Assembly: GCA_023457495.1 (NCBI GenBank)
Contig: JAEWLQ010000085.1
Location: forward strand, 62,001 to 126,000
Source: Pseudomonadota bacterium
GTDB lineage: Bacteria; Pseudomonadota; Gammaproteobacteria; Steroidobacterales; Steroidobacteraceae
Length of the DNA stretch: 64,000 nucleotides
Direction of reading: 5' to 3'
Shown here: positions 17,166 through 25,777 of the stretch, piece by piece
Layout of the letters: each line of letters opens with the position of its first letter
How positions within the stretch are numbered: position 1 is the stretch's first letter
Program-made: the position numbers and the translations under genes
The notes under the pieces: generated by a model
What the model was told of the DNA's origin: nothing
The model's database searches: none
The model's input: the letters and a program-made list of their open reading frames with translations, nothing else

Positions 17166-17430
17166 GGCAAAACGCAACATCGGCAAGGAGATTCTGGACG
17201 GCCTTCTGGAGCTGCGCCGCGGCGAGCGCGGACGCGTCACTGTGATGCCAGACGTTGCGCAGATCCGCGAATCGACCGGACTGTCGCAGGCGCGGTTCGC
17301 ACAGTTGCTCGGAGTGTCACCGCGAACGCTTCAAGACTGGGAACAAGGAAGGCGCGCGCCGTCGGGCGCGGCGCGTACGCTGCTGCTGGTTGCCGCCCGA
17401 GATCCGAAGGCGCTGCTGGCGGTTGCGTAG
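17158..17430 (+). CDS. HigA-family XRE antitoxin
   Basis: This 90-residue protein starts at the ATG at 17158, inside the last codons of the toxin gene. A Cro/CI-type helix-turn-helix is clear at about residues 37-75 (IRESTGLSQARFAQLLGV, then SPRTLQDWEQGRRAPSG). A basic N-terminal segment (MTKAKRNIGKEILDGLLELR) probably contacts the toxin. As in other HigBA pairs it should neutralise the toxin and repress its own promoter upstream of 16854. Composition returns to backbone GC here, so the pair may mark the island edge. Confidence 0.9.
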   Translation: MTKAKRNIGKEILDGLLELRRGERGRVTVMPDVAQIRESTGLSQARFAQLLGVSPRTLQDWEQGRRAPSGAARTLLLVAARDPKALLAVA

Positions 17431-17435
17431 ATCGA

Positions 17436-17552
17436 TCAGTATCCGGGTCGCTTGAGAAGTTGTGTCGCGCCGAAGTCGCGGTTGAAGATGCCACCGGCGG
17501 AATCGCCGAGAATGATGTGGACGCCGGGAGGCAGTGGAAGCTTGTCAATCAT
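17436..17552 (-). CDS. Short frame, possible truncated protein
   Basis: A 38-residue minus-strand frame (MIDKLPLPPGVHIILGDSAG, then GIFNRDFGATQLLKRPGY) begins at the ATG at 17552. The first half, with HIILGDSAGG, resembles the start of a larger enzyme-like protein, and the abrupt ending suggests a broken gene. It could also be chance coding. It sits between the antitoxin and the secreted protein at 17592-18311. Confidence 0.25.
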   Translation of the reverse strand: MIDKLPLPPGVHIILGDSAGGIFNRDFGATQLLKRPGY

Positions 17553-17591
17553 TCAAACAGCCAGCCGTGAATCCGGAATCGCCCTCGGGGT

Positions 17592-18311
17592 CTAGTCGCG
17601 CAGGACGAACTTGACCTTGAACTTGATGCACGACTCCGCAAGAGGTTTCCCGTCCTCTGTTCCCGCCGCGTATCGCGTGGCTTTTGCGACGTTGATGGCA
17701 GCGGCATCCAGATCCGGAAAGCCTGAGGTATCCGTGACTATGGGCTCGCGCAATAGTTTGCCATCGGGTCCGACGCAAGCCTGGATGACAGGCGCTCCCT
17801 GTTCTTGACGCCGAACGGAGCCGGCAGGGTAATAGTCGACGGGGTTGGCCGCACCGGTCACCTGCGTGGGCGAGCCTGGCTTCTCTTCGCGATTCTCGCC
17901 CCAACGGCAAACAGTCTCCAAAATCTTCTCCTCGGCCGTCCCGGGCCGAACCTTCCGAAATGACCACGCGCGTTTCGGAATGTCCATGCGGCCGACGACT
18001 TGGTCTTCGGCGCTGTGCAAGATCGACCGCAAAAGCGCGACCGATCGTTCAGCGCAATTGAAATCGCAATCGTTCTTGTCCGAACGATAGGTGGACACAT
18101 CGGGTGGTTTGCCGCCGTAGCCATCCGGAATGGCCTGGTCGGAGTTGTAGACCAACTTCAGCCTGGCCTTTCGGTGTTTCCCGGGGCTGGTGATTCCCGC
18201 CGTATCGAGAAACATGACACTGCCCTTCGCCTCGAATTCGGCGATCTGCTGCCAGGTTTCGGCCTGGGCCGTAGAGGTCACTAACAACAGTCCGATCAGG
18301 ACATGGCGCAT
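17592..18311 (-). CDS. Secreted protein with C-terminal TonB-type domain
   Basis: The 239-residue protein starts at the ATG at 18311, which has GGAGGAAAG upstream. It begins with a signal peptide (MRHVLIGLLLVTSTAQA). Residues of about 20-115 (WQQIAEFEAKGSVMFLDTAG, KARLKLVYNSDQ, STYRSDKNDCDFNCAERS) resemble the surface-adhesin E-like domain of small periplasmic proteins. Residues of about 160-239 (VIQACVGPDGKLLREPIV, GFPDLDAAAINVAKATRY, KFKVKFVL) form a TonB C-terminal domain. No membrane anchor follows the signal peptide, so it is not a classical energy transducer. It is likely a periplasmic or envelope protein of unknown role and seems to be transcribed alone. Confidence 0.75.
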   Translation of the reverse strand: MRHVLIGLLLVTSTAQAETWQQIAEFEAKGSVMFLDTAGITSPGKHRKARLKLVYNSDQAIPDGYGGKPPDVSTYRSDKNDCDFNCAERSVALLRSILHSAEDQVVGRMDIPKRAWSFRKVRPGTAEEKILETVCRWGENREEKPGSPTQVTGAANPVDYYPAGSVRRQEQGAPVIQACVGPDGKLLREPIVTDTSGFPDLDAAAINVAKATRYAAGTEDGKPLAESCIKFKVKFVLRD

Positions 18312-18400
18312 TCGACTTTCCTCCGCGTCGCGGTAGCGGACGGGATGCTACGCCCAACGGGTGCCGAGTGCGCGCGCAAGAACGTATCGCGGTAGTCAGC

Positions 18401-18997
18401 CTACCGCCTGCGCCACAGCCACGGCTCAACCTTCTCCCCGGGCAACGCCCACAACCCTCTCTTCTGCTCCCTCGCCTCATTCTCTAACAAGTACAACGCT
18501 TCATTCCGCGCATACTCAGGATCGAACCACGCCATCCCGCGCCGCATCATCTCCGCGTTGACGTTCAGATCGCCTATCCACAAGTGCACGACGGTGCGGC
18601 CGTACGAATCGGCCTCGACGACCTGCATCACGCATTGCTGGTTCCCGACGATCTTCGCGAGTTCGTCGCGCGCCTCGCGCCCGAACGGCTGATCGAGCTC
18701 CGGCGCATCGATGCCCGAAAGCCGGAACGTCATCTCGGCGCCCTGGATCTTCACGACTAGCGTGTCGCCGTCGATGACGCGCGCGGGCAGCCCGTAGAGC
18801 ACGCGTTCATCGCCCGGACGCGCGGGCTTGTCGGGGTCGAAGTCCTTCTTGTTAGTGTTGTGGCAATGGCGCTCACCGGTGCGGGAATTGACGTGGCAGC
18901 CATCCTTGTCCATGCCGCCCGAGTGCGCGGCCGCGGGTGGTGGCGCGATCAAGTAAAGCGCGAATGTCATTGCCAGCAGAGATACCGCGGTTTTCAT
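18401..18997 (-). CDS. Secreted staphylococcal-nuclease-like thermonuclease
   Basis: The 198-residue protein starts at the ATG at 18997 (MKTAVSLLAMTFALYLIAP), chosen because the signal peptide begins there. After cleavage comes a Cys/His-rich segment (HSGGMDKDGCHVN, ERHCHN) of the YHYH/excalibur type that often precedes secreted nucleases. The SNase domain follows: ARVIDGDTLVVKI, FRLSGIDAPELDQPFGREAR and DSYGRTVVHLWI, which supply the Arg/Glu/Arg catalytic residues and the Asp calcium ligands. It ends in NEAREQKRGLWA, as usual for the family. Extracellular or periplasmic DNA/RNA degradation is expected. It is divergent from the ORF6N gene, with about 140 bases between starts. Confidence 0.88.
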   Translation of the reverse strand: MKTAVSLLAMTFALYLIAPPPAAAHSGGMDKDGCHVNSRTGERHCHNTNKKDFDPDKPARPGDERVLYGLPARVIDGDTLVVKIQGAEMTFRLSGIDAPELDQPFGREARDELAKIVGNQQCVMQVVEADSYGRTVVHLWIGDLNVNAEMMRRGMAWFDPEYARNEALYLLENEAREQKRGLWALPGEKVEPWLWRRR

Positions 18998-19139
18998 GCG
19001 ACTGAATTTCGCGGAAGAGTCGGCAAATTTGGCCGCTACGGTCGACGATCCGCCGGACGGAGAATTGGACATGGCAATGCGCCAGTGATTCGCGCCACCC
19101 AGTGGGGAATACTTCCAGAACCGTGGCAAATCGAGCGTG

Positions 19140-19667
19140 ATGGAGTCATCCGAAACCCAAACCAGCGCAATCGATTCGCGAATTCGTTCGATTCGCGGGC
19201 TATCTGTGATGCTGGATTCGGATCTTGCGGCTCTCTACGCCGTGACGGTCAAAGCATTGCTCCAGGCGGTTAGGCGTAACCGCAGGCGATTCCCTTCAGA
19301 TTTCATGTTTCCGCTGACAAATCAAGAGGTTGCCAACTTGAGGTCACAAATTGTGACCTCAAAACTCACGGAAAAGCGCGGTGGCCGGCGCTACCAGGTC
19401 CATGCGTTCACCGAACAGGGCGTGGCGATGCTTTCCAGCGTGCTTCGCAGCGAGACTGCCGTACGCGTGAATATCGAAATCATGCGTGCCTTCGTGCGTT
19501 TGCGGCGCGCGGCGATAGTTAGCGCGCAGGTGATGGCACTGGTGGAGGACCTGTCGAAGCGGGTCGATGTGCACGACGCGGTGATCACCGACATCGTGGA
19601 GTCGATTCGGCAGATGCGAGACGAAGTCCGACTGCACATGCCTTTTTACAATCGGCGGATGAAGTGA
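19140..19667 (+). CDS. ORF6N-domain protein
   Basis: The protein has about 175 residues from the ATG at 19140; a GTG lies immediately before it. The N-terminal half is an ORF6N domain, as found in phage and chromosomal KilA-N-type DNA-binding proteins: IRGLSVMLDSDLAALYAVTV, VRRNRRRFPSDFMFPLTNQE, RYQVHAFTEQGVAMLSSVLR. The rest is helical with MRAFVRLRRA and a coiled-coil-like tail (DLSKRVDVHDAVITDIVESI). Chromosomal homologues are common and their function is poorly known; phage origin is likely (inference). A remnant of a similar gene occurs at about 25571-25618. Confidence 0.85.
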   Translation: MESSETQTSAIDSRIRSIRGLSVMLDSDLAALYAVTVKALLQAVRRNRRRFPSDFMFPLTNQEVANLRSQIVTSKLTEKRGGRRYQVHAFTEQGVAMLSSVLRSETAVRVNIEIMRAFVRLRRAAIVSAQVMALVEDLSKRVDVHDAVITDIVESIRQMRDEVRLHMPFYNRRMK

Positions 19668-19749
19668 GCGGAGCGCGGCAAGGATGCTTCGGCGTCTTCG
19701 AAGGGGGAGTTAACACGCCAAGGTGCTCACCCTTGCCGCGCGTGAGGTA

Positions 19750-21150
19750 TCAGTAGCGGTCGGCGGCGCGGACGGGATTCTTCTGCGAGATGCTGTTGCT
19801 GTCCGCCGTATACGGCAGCATGGTTTGATTCCACGCGGCAAAGTCCTGCTTCATGCGCTCGAACCGCGCGCTCTCGCGGGCCTTGAGGTTCGCGCGCTCG
19901 CGCGGATCGCTCGCAAGGTCGAACAGGAACTCATTCCCGGCCAGCTTCAGGTACTTCCAGTCGCCGGCGCGCACGGCGGCCTGGTCGTGGGCCTTGTGTC
20001 GCCAGTGGAGGGTCCGCGGCCGTGTCGCGGCCTTGCCGAGCAGGTGCGGCAGCAGATTCTCTCCATCGGATAGATAGGCGGCATCCGGCTCGCCGCCGGT
20101 CGCGGCCAGCAACGTGGGCAGCCAGTCCATCGTGGCGCACACCTGCTCCGACACTCCCCCGGCGGCGATGCGCGTGGGCCAACTCACGATCGCGGGCACG
20201 CGGATGCCGCCTTCGAGCAGCTCGCCCTTCATGCCGGCGAATGGCCAGGTATCGGAGAATCGCTCGCCGCCGTTGTCGCTGGTGAACACGACGAGCGTGT
20301 CGCGCTCGAGGCCGAGGCGCGCAAGCTGCGCGAGCACGCGACCGACGCCGTCGTCGAGCGCGCCGACCATGCGCGCGTAGGTCTCGAGGCTGCCGCCGTC
20401 GGGGTGGAAAATGCTGCTCAGCGATTTTGATACATCCGCGTCGCCGGGTCCCTCCCAGGGCCAATGAGGCGCGGTGTAGTGCAGGCTCAGCAGGAACGGC
20501 TGCCGTTTGCGGGCATTGCGCTCGATCTCGGCCAGCGCCTCGGCGGTCAGTAGTTCGGTGAGATACCCGTGTCGCTGGACGCGTTGCTCGTTCTCGTACA
20601 GATCGAGCTTGCCGGTCGCGGGCATGACGGTCTCGTGCGCGAAGTAGTCGATCGCACCGCCGTGCAGGCCGAAGAAGTGTTCGTAGCCGGCGCGTAAAGG
20701 TCCGTGCTCGGGATCCGCGCCGAGATGCCACTTGCCGATCAGGGCCGTGCGATAACCGCGCGCGCGAAACAGCGAAGCGATCGTCGGATGTCCGGCGGGC
20801 AGGCCGAGATCGCCTGACTTGAAGGGCACGGGCTCTTCGAGGCCGACCCTCAATCGATACTGGTATCGGCCCGTCGCCAGCGCGCAGCGAGTGGGCGAAC
20901 ACACCGAGGAGTTCGAATAGGCCTGCGTGAGCTTGAGCCCGCCGGCGGCGAGCCGGTCGATCTGCGGCGTTTTATAGTCGCGCCGACCGTAACAGCTCAG
21001 ATCCGCGTAACCCATGTCGTCCGCCAGGATGAAGACGACATTCGGTGATCGCGCCGTCCCGGCGCCCGCCCCGCGCGGCAGCACGCTGCTCGCGGCGCCG
21101 GCTGTCAGGTACTGCAACGTGCGGCGACGCGAGCGGCGGAAGGGGTTCAT
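19750..21150 (-). CDS. Sulfatase (alkaline-phosphatase superfamily), probably exported
   Basis: The 466-residue protein starts at the ATG at 21150, which overlaps the receptor stop codon by one base (TGATG); the longer open frame upstream is only the receptor read out of frame. It opens with a twin-arginine-like leader (RRSRRRTLQYLTAGAASSVL). Key sulfatase features are present: NVVFILADDMGYADLSCYG with D44 and D45 as calcium ligands, CSPTRCALATGR with C84 as the formylglycine precursor (C-x-P-x-R), GKWHLG, and TSDNGGE. Sulfate-ester hydrolysis needs a formylglycine-generating enzyme, which is not in the window. Co-transcription with a TonB receptor suggests use of a sulfated carbohydrate or similar polymer (inference). 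Confidence 0.92.
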   Translation of the reverse strand: MNPFRRSRRRTLQYLTAGAASSVLPRGAGAGTARSPNVVFILADDMGYADLSCYGRRDYKTPQIDRLAAGGLKLTQAYSNSSVCSPTRCALATGRYQYRLRVGLEEPVPFKSGDLGLPAGHPTIASLFRARGYRTALIGKWHLGADPEHGPLRAGYEHFFGLHGGAIDYFAHETVMPATGKLDLYENEQRVQRHGYLTELLTAEALAEIERNARKRQPFLLSLHYTAPHWPWEGPGDADVSKSLSSIFHPDGGSLETYARMVGALDDGVGRVLAQLARLGLERDTLVVFTSDNGGERFSDTWPFAGMKGELLEGGIRVPAIVSWPTRIAAGGVSEQVCATMDWLPTLLAATGGEPDAAYLSDGENLLPHLLGKAATRPRTLHWRHKAHDQAAVRAGDWKYLKLAGNEFLFDLASDPRERANLKARESARFERMKQDFAAWNQTMLPYTADSNSISQKNPVRAADRY

Positions 21151-23879
21151 CAGAAACTCACCCTCGCGGAGATTCCGTACAGCGCCGTGCCGTCGCTCGG
21201 CGCGCATTGGTTGGTCGAGGTCTGCAGCGCGCCGAGGTTCGCGGGGGTGACGGTCGGGTCGTCGAAGGGGCCGATGTCGACGCAGGTCTTCTCGGAGGTC
21301 AGATTCTCGCCGAACGCGCTGATCTCGAAGCGCGAGTCCGGGCCGAACGCATAACTGACGCGCGCGTTCAGGTAGGTCTGCGCGTCGTTGGTCGACGAGG
21401 GGTCGAGCTTGAACTGCAGCGAATCCACCTGCTCGCTCACGTAGCGTCCATCTACTTGCATGCGGAGCGAATTCTCGCCGAAGGTGAAGCGTTTGGCGAT
21501 CAGGGCATTGGCGGAGAACTCGGGCGAGTTGGGTAGTTCGTGGCCGACATCGATGGTGGCGAGACTGCCCACGTCGGTGATCTCGGTATCGAGCAGGCCG
21601 ACGCCGGCCTGGATCGTCCATCCCCGCCCGGGCAGCCACTGCAGCTCGGTCTCGAAGCCGCGGATTTCCGCCTCGGGAATGTTGTAGAAGCCGGGCACGC
21701 TGTTGATGGTCGCGAAGGTCTGCAGATCCTTCCACACGTAGAAGAACGCGGCCGCGTTCAGCCGCAAGGTCGCGCCCGCCAGATCGGACTTCACGCCGAT
21801 TTCATAGGCGTCGAGTGTCTCGGGAGCCACGCCCTGCTCGACGTTTCCGCTGAACGCGGCCAGCGCGCGCGTATCGAAGCCGCCCGACTTGAAGCCGCGC
21901 GAGTAGCTGCCGTAGAGCATCGCGTCATCGCCCAGGCGCCAGGCGAGGCCGAGTTTGCCGCCGAGCTCGGAGTCCGACTGTGTCGGATGCAGCAGCGGCA
22001 GCAGGCACGGCGGCGGGCCGCCGAAGGGTCGGCCGGTGACGGGATCAACTCCGGGCGGTCCGGGCGGGCAGCGTTCCGGCGCGGTGGCGGTCAGCGCCTC
22101 CATTAGCTCGCGCGACATGAACGCGTTGGAGGGATAGGTGGCGAGCGGCGTCACGGCCACGCCGAAGCGTGAATCCGCCTCCTTCTCGTTGTCCGTGTAA
22201 CGCAGGCCGAGCGTCATCGTCAGCGACGGCGTGAAATCGTAGTCGAGCTGGCCGTAGATGGACTTGTCCTCGTCCACCTGGTCGAGCAGGTTGAACGCGG
22301 TGGTGTTGCCGTTGTTCACGAAGCGGCGCACGTTGGTGGCCTGGCTCAGCTTCTCGCGGAAGTAGTAAAGGCCGCCGATCGCGCGCCACGGGCCGTCGCC
22401 GCTCGACACCAGCCGCAGCTCCTGGGTGAAGGTCTGGTAGCGCGAATCCTGGAACGGCGTGAACTGGAACGTGTTGGTCGCGGAGGCATCGTCGGCGAAC
22501 TGCACCTCGGTCACGTCATAGGAAGACACCGACACGAGGCTGACCGCCGCGAAGTCGTGCTCCACGCGCAGGAATCCGCCGCGGATGTCGATGTCAGCAA
22601 CGGAGGAAGAGGTGTTGTAGAGCTGGTGCCAGTCGTCGGTAGAAGGATTGAACGGCGGCGAACCGCCCTGCCCGCCGCGATCGAAACAGTCATTGTGGCG
22701 CTCGAAATCGCCCACGCTGGCGATGTCCGAACAGAGGGTGCCGTTGGCGTTCAGCAGTCCGCTGCCCTTGTTGCCGAGGCTCTCGCCGCGGTTCACGCCG
22801 ATGTGGTAGTTAGCCAGGAACCGCGTGGATTCGGACGGCTCCCAGGCGATCTGCAGCCGCCCGGAGTGGCGCTGCTTGTCGCCGAACTTGCGGTCGTCCG
22901 TCACCAGGTTGTGGAACAAGCCATCGCGGTTGATGGACTGGAACGACAGACGGGTCGCCCAGGTGTCGCCGAGGTCGAACCCGAGCGCGCCTTCGAGGTT
23001 GCGCTGCTCATGGTTGCCGTAGGCGCCGTACAGATAGCCCATGAAACCTTCGCCGGGCTGCGGCTTGCGGCTGATGTAGTTGATGGCGCCGCCGGTGGTG
23101 TTGCGCCCGAACAGGGAATTCTGCGGGCCGCGCAGCACTTCCACGCGCTCCATGTCGTAGACGCCGAGCACGCCGGAGAACGGCGTGCTCATCGACACCT
23201 CGTCCTGGTAGATGCCCACCGCGCGACTGACATTGCCGTGGTAGTTGTTCGTGCCGACGCCGCGGATCGTGAAACCGATGTTCACCTCGCTGCTGGCGTT
23301 GCTGTTGAGATTGGGCAACGTCGCGAGAATCTGATCGGCGGTACCGACGCCGCGGTTCTCGAGATCGGCGGCGGACAGCGCCTGCATGGAGATCGGCACG
23401 TCCTGCACGCTCTCGGCGCGCTTCTGCGCGGTGACGATCACTTCTTCGAGCACGGTCGATTCCTCGAACGAATCGCGCGGCTTCTCTCGCAGCGCCGAGG
23501 TAGTTGGCGGCTCGACGGGCGCGCGACACATCACGGTGATCGTCCCGGCGGCATCGACGCGATACGTGAGACCGGAGTCGGACAGCAGCCGATCCAGCGC
23601 CTGTTCGAGCGAATACTCACCCTCGAGGCCGGCGGAGCGGATGCCCCGCACGATGTCCGAAGCGACGACGAGCTGCACGTTCGCCTGCCGCGACAACTGC
23701 AGCAGCGCGGATTCGAGCGTCGATGCCTCGATGTCGATGCGGAGAGTCTGCGACTTCGTGGGTTCGGCGGCCTGGGTGGCCTGCGCGGGGATGACCAGCC
23801 CCGCGGCGGCCATTGCCGACAGCAGCAGCACACTTCGGATTCTGGCGCCCAGCAAGCCGCCCGGTTCGCGCACAGTCAT
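21150..23879 (-). CDS. TonB-dependent transducer-type outer-membrane receptor
   Basis: The 909-residue protein starts at the ATG at 23879. A signal peptide (LLLSAMAAAGLVIPAQATQA) precedes an STN domain at about residues 44-115 (LRIDIEASTLESALLQLSRQ, LEQALDRLLSDSGLTYRVD), the module that contacts a FecR-like regulator. The plug follows (VLEEVIVTAQKRAESVQDVP, PISMQALSAADLENRGVG, VEVLRGPQNSLFGRNTTGGA). The remaining 600 residues form the beta-barrel and end in ISARVSF with a terminal Phe. It should import a large substrate with TonB energy and signal its presence to the FecR and sigma factor encoded divergently at 24019-25556. Its overlap with the sulfatase gene indicates one transcript. Confidence 0.95.
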   Translation of the reverse strand: MTVREPGGLLGARIRSVLLLSAMAAAGLVIPAQATQAAEPTKSQTLRIDIEASTLESALLQLSRQANVQLVVASDIVRGIRSAGLEGEYSLEQALDRLLSDSGLTYRVDAAGTITVMCRAPVEPPTTSALREKPRDSFEESTVLEEVIVTAQKRAESVQDVPISMQALSAADLENRGVGTADQILATLPNLNSNASSEVNIGFTIRGVGTNNYHGNVSRAVGIYQDEVSMSTPFSGVLGVYDMERVEVLRGPQNSLFGRNTTGGAINYISRKPQPGEGFMGYLYGAYGNHEQRNLEGALGFDLGDTWATRLSFQSINRDGLFHNLVTDDRKFGDKQRHSGRLQIAWEPSESTRFLANYHIGVNRGESLGNKGSGLLNANGTLCSDIASVGDFERHNDCFDRGGQGGSPPFNPSTDDWHQLYNTSSSVADIDIRGGFLRVEHDFAAVSLVSVSSYDVTEVQFADDASATNTFQFTPFQDSRYQTFTQELRLVSSGDGPWRAIGGLYYFREKLSQATNVRRFVNNGNTTAFNLLDQVDEDKSIYGQLDYDFTPSLTMTLGLRYTDNEKEADSRFGVAVTPLATYPSNAFMSRELMEALTATAPERCPPGPPGVDPVTGRPFGGPPPCLLPLLHPTQSDSELGGKLGLAWRLGDDAMLYGSYSRGFKSGGFDTRALAAFSGNVEQGVAPETLDAYEIGVKSDLAGATLRLNAAAFFYVWKDLQTFATINSVPGFYNIPEAEIRGFETELQWLPGRGWTIQAGVGLLDTEITDVGSLATIDVGHELPNSPEFSANALIAKRFTFGENSLRMQVDGRYVSEQVDSLQFKLDPSSTNDAQTYLNARVSYAFGPDSRFEISAFGENLTSEKTCVDIGPFDDPTVTPANLGALQTSTNQCAPSDGTALYGISARVSF

Positions 23880-24018
23880 GCCCTACCCCCCATTTCCCTG
23901 TAGTTATAGCCGCCCGGCGACGGCGTGTTACAAACTACATAACGAACGGCGACGCGATTCTGGGAACATTTCGCGAAAACGATTCCAATCGGGAGCGCCT
24001 CAGTCGTTCTACAAGAAC
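23880..24018. promoter_or_regulatory. Divergent promoter region between receptor and sigma factor
   Basis: These 139 bases separate the receptor operon (minus) from the sigma/FecR operon (plus). Both promoters must lie here, and the ECF factor is expected to drive at least the receptor operon. I cannot assign -35 and -10 boxes with confidence by eye. Confidence 0.5.
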
Positions 24019-24600
24019 ATGGGCAAACACGAATCGATCATGGACTCGCGGGTCATCGCGCTGGCCGCACACCGCGCCACGCGCCCGGCCGCGCACGCGC
24101 GGCTCGAAAGCCTGGTCCGCGAGCATCAGTCGAACGTGCTGCGCTTCCTCACGCTGCGCCTGGGCTCGATAGCCGATGCGCGCGACTGCTTCCAGATCGT
24201 CTGCACGCGGCTGCTCGAGCGCAGCGCGGCGCTCGCGGACGACAACCTGGCCGCGCTGCTCTACGTGTGCGCGCGCAACGTCGCGATCGACGAGCTGCGC
24301 CGCCGCCGCAACGACTGCGAGCACGCCGGCACGGAGGCTGAAGGCGCCAATGTACCGGACGGCTCGCCGCCGCCGGAGCGCCAGGCGCAGGCGGCGCAGC
24401 AGCTCTCGGTGTTGTTAGGCCTGCTCGACGAGTTGCCGCCCAAGTGCCGCCGCGCCTTCATCAGCTACAAGTTCGACGGCATGGAATACCGCGACATCGC
24501 GGCCAGCATGGGCATCACCGAGAGCATGGTGCGCAAATACGTGATCAAGGCCGTGGCGCACTGCGCCGCGCGCTTCGAGAAGATGGACGGATGGGAATGA
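24019..24600 (+). CDS. ECF sigma factor, FecI type
   Basis: The 193-residue frame begins at the ATG at 24019; a second ATG in frame at 24040 (MDSRVIALAAHR) is equally possible, and neither has a strong ribosome-binding site. Region 2 is visible as LESLVREHQSNVLRFLTLRL and ARDCFQIVCTRLLE, and LLYVCARNVAIDELRRRR completes it. Region 4 is LLDELPPKCRRAFISYKFDG followed by YRDIAASMGITESMVRKYV, a helix-turn-helix. The long frame upstream to 23386 is antisense to the receptor and is not part of the protein. Together with FecR and the STN-type receptor it forms a cell-surface signalling unit. Confidence 0.92.
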   Translation: MGKHESIMDSRVIALAAHRATRPAAHARLESLVREHQSNVLRFLTLRLGSIADARDCFQIVCTRLLERSAALADDNLAALLYVCARNVAIDELRRRRNDCEHAGTEAEGANVPDGSPPPERQAQAAQQLSVLLGLLDELPPKCRRAFISYKFDGMEYRDIAASMGITESMVRKYVIKAVAHCAARFEKMDGWE

Positions 24601-25556
24601 GTTACCCCACGGCACGAGACGAACAAGCCGCGTACTGGCACCTGAAACTGCAGGAGCCGGACGTGAGCGCGGAGGACATCCAGTCGGCGCTCGCCTGGCA
24701 GGCCGATCCGCAGAACCGCGCGGCGCTCGACAAGGTGGCGGCGTTCTGGAATGCGTGGCCCGCGAATGCGCGGGCGCAGGTCGCCGCGGAGCCGCCGCGT
24801 GCGGCGCGCGCGTGGCCGTGGCGCGCCGTGGCCGCGACGTTGATCGCGGTCGTGATCGGCGCCGGCTTCCTGCTCTACCCGGACCGTCGCGTGGACGTCG
24901 TCAGCGTGCATGAGTACTCGACGCCCATCGGCCAGATCGACACGGTCACGCTGGCCGATGGCACGCAGGCGGTGCTCGGCGGCGCGACGTCCATCCACGT
25001 CCGTTATGCGCGCGACATCCGGCACGTGCAGCTTTCATCGGGCGAGGCGCTGTTCGTCGTCGCGAAGGACGCCGGGCGGCCGTTCATCGTCGAGATGCCG
25101 AATGGCTCGGTGCGCGCGCTCGGCACGCAGTTCAACGTGCATCGCGGGCCGGACGGCGCGACGGTCACGGTGCTCGAAGGCCTCGTGCGCGTCACGCCAC
25201 CCGAATGGCGCGCTGGCGATCCGGTGGATCTGGCCGCGGGCAAGCAGCTCTCCTTGCACACCGACGGAACCCTCGGCCGCGTGCGCGCCGCGAATGGCAA
25301 CGATGCCGGGAGCTGGCGCTCGGGACGGCTGGTGTTCGCGGAGCAGGCGCTGCGATCGGTGGTGGCGGATCTCAATCGCTATTCGCATCGGCCCGTCGTC
25401 GTCGCGGATCCGGCGCTCGAGGACATCCGCATCAGCGGGACCGCGAAGCTCGATCAGCTCGACGGCTGGCTCGACGCGCTGAGCGCGATGCTCGACGCGC
25501 GGCTGATTCGAGATGAAAACGGCGTGACTCTCGACTCGGCTGCTCGCGATCCGTAG
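24597..25556 (+). CDS. FecR-family anti-sigma/sigma-regulator protein
   Basis: The 319-residue protein starts at the ATG at 24597, overlapping the sigma stop by four bases (ATGA); an ATG six bases earlier is an alternative. The N-terminal cytoplasmic part (RDEQAAYWHLKLQEPDVSAE, ALDKVAAFWNAW) matches the FecR N-terminal domain that binds sigma. One membrane segment follows at about residues 75-97 (RAVAATLIAVVIGAGFLLYP). The periplasmic FecR domain is clear: VTLADGTQAVLGGATSIHV, SGEALFVVAKDAGRPFIVE and VRALGTQFNVHR. The C terminus (LNRYSHRPVVVADPALEDIR) contacts the receptor STN domain in the model system. Confidence 0.93.
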   Translation: MSYPTARDEQAAYWHLKLQEPDVSAEDIQSALAWQADPQNRAALDKVAAFWNAWPANARAQVAAEPPRAARAWPWRAVAATLIAVVIGAGFLLYPDRRVDVVSVHEYSTPIGQIDTVTLADGTQAVLGGATSIHVRYARDIRHVQLSSGEALFVVAKDAGRPFIVEMPNGSVRALGTQFNVHRGPDGATVTVLEGLVRVTPPEWRAGDPVDLAAGKQLSLHTDGTLGRVRAANGNDAGSWRSGRLVFAEQALRSVVADLNRYSHRPVVVADPALEDIRISGTAKLDQLDGWLDALSAMLDARLIRDENGVTLDSAARDP

Positions 25557-25570
25557 TCTGCCACCGGGGC

Positions 25571-25695
25571 CGATGAACTCGCGGAGCTTTACGGCGTAAC
25601 ACCCAGCGCCCTGATTCAGGCCGCACTTCCGAGGCGCGGTTCTTTCCGCCCAATGCGTTGACAAGGTCTTTCTGCCGCAAACCTCGTTCTTGCAT
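25571..25695. pseudogene. Decayed scraps of an ORF6N gene (+) and a HigA-like antitoxin gene (-)
   Basis: On the plus strand 25571-25618 encodes DELAELYGVTPSALIQ, which aligns with DLAALYAVTVKALLQ of the ORF6N protein at 19140. On the minus strand 25695 down to about 25620 encodes MQERGLRQKDLVNALGGKNR followed by ASEV, typical of HigA-type helix-turn-helix antitoxins, after which the frame is lost. Neither piece is a complete gene. This looks like a junction of two degraded accessory genes just after fecR. Confidence 0.4.
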
Positions 25696-25777
25696 CCGGA
25701 ACTCGCCACTACATTCGCCGCGAATACACCACTTTCACAAGATGACCTGATGCAGCGCAGGCGACACGCTCCCCGCA

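Noticed and set aside
19673..19741. Inverted repeat GCGCGGCAAGG / CCTTGCCGCGC around the end of the sulfatase gene
   Set aside because: The arms are perfect, but the loop is about 47 bases and no T-run follows, so I do not call a terminator.
22557..23903. A 448-residue open frame on the plus strand
   Set aside because: It is antisense to the TonB receptor gene and encodes no recognisable motif.
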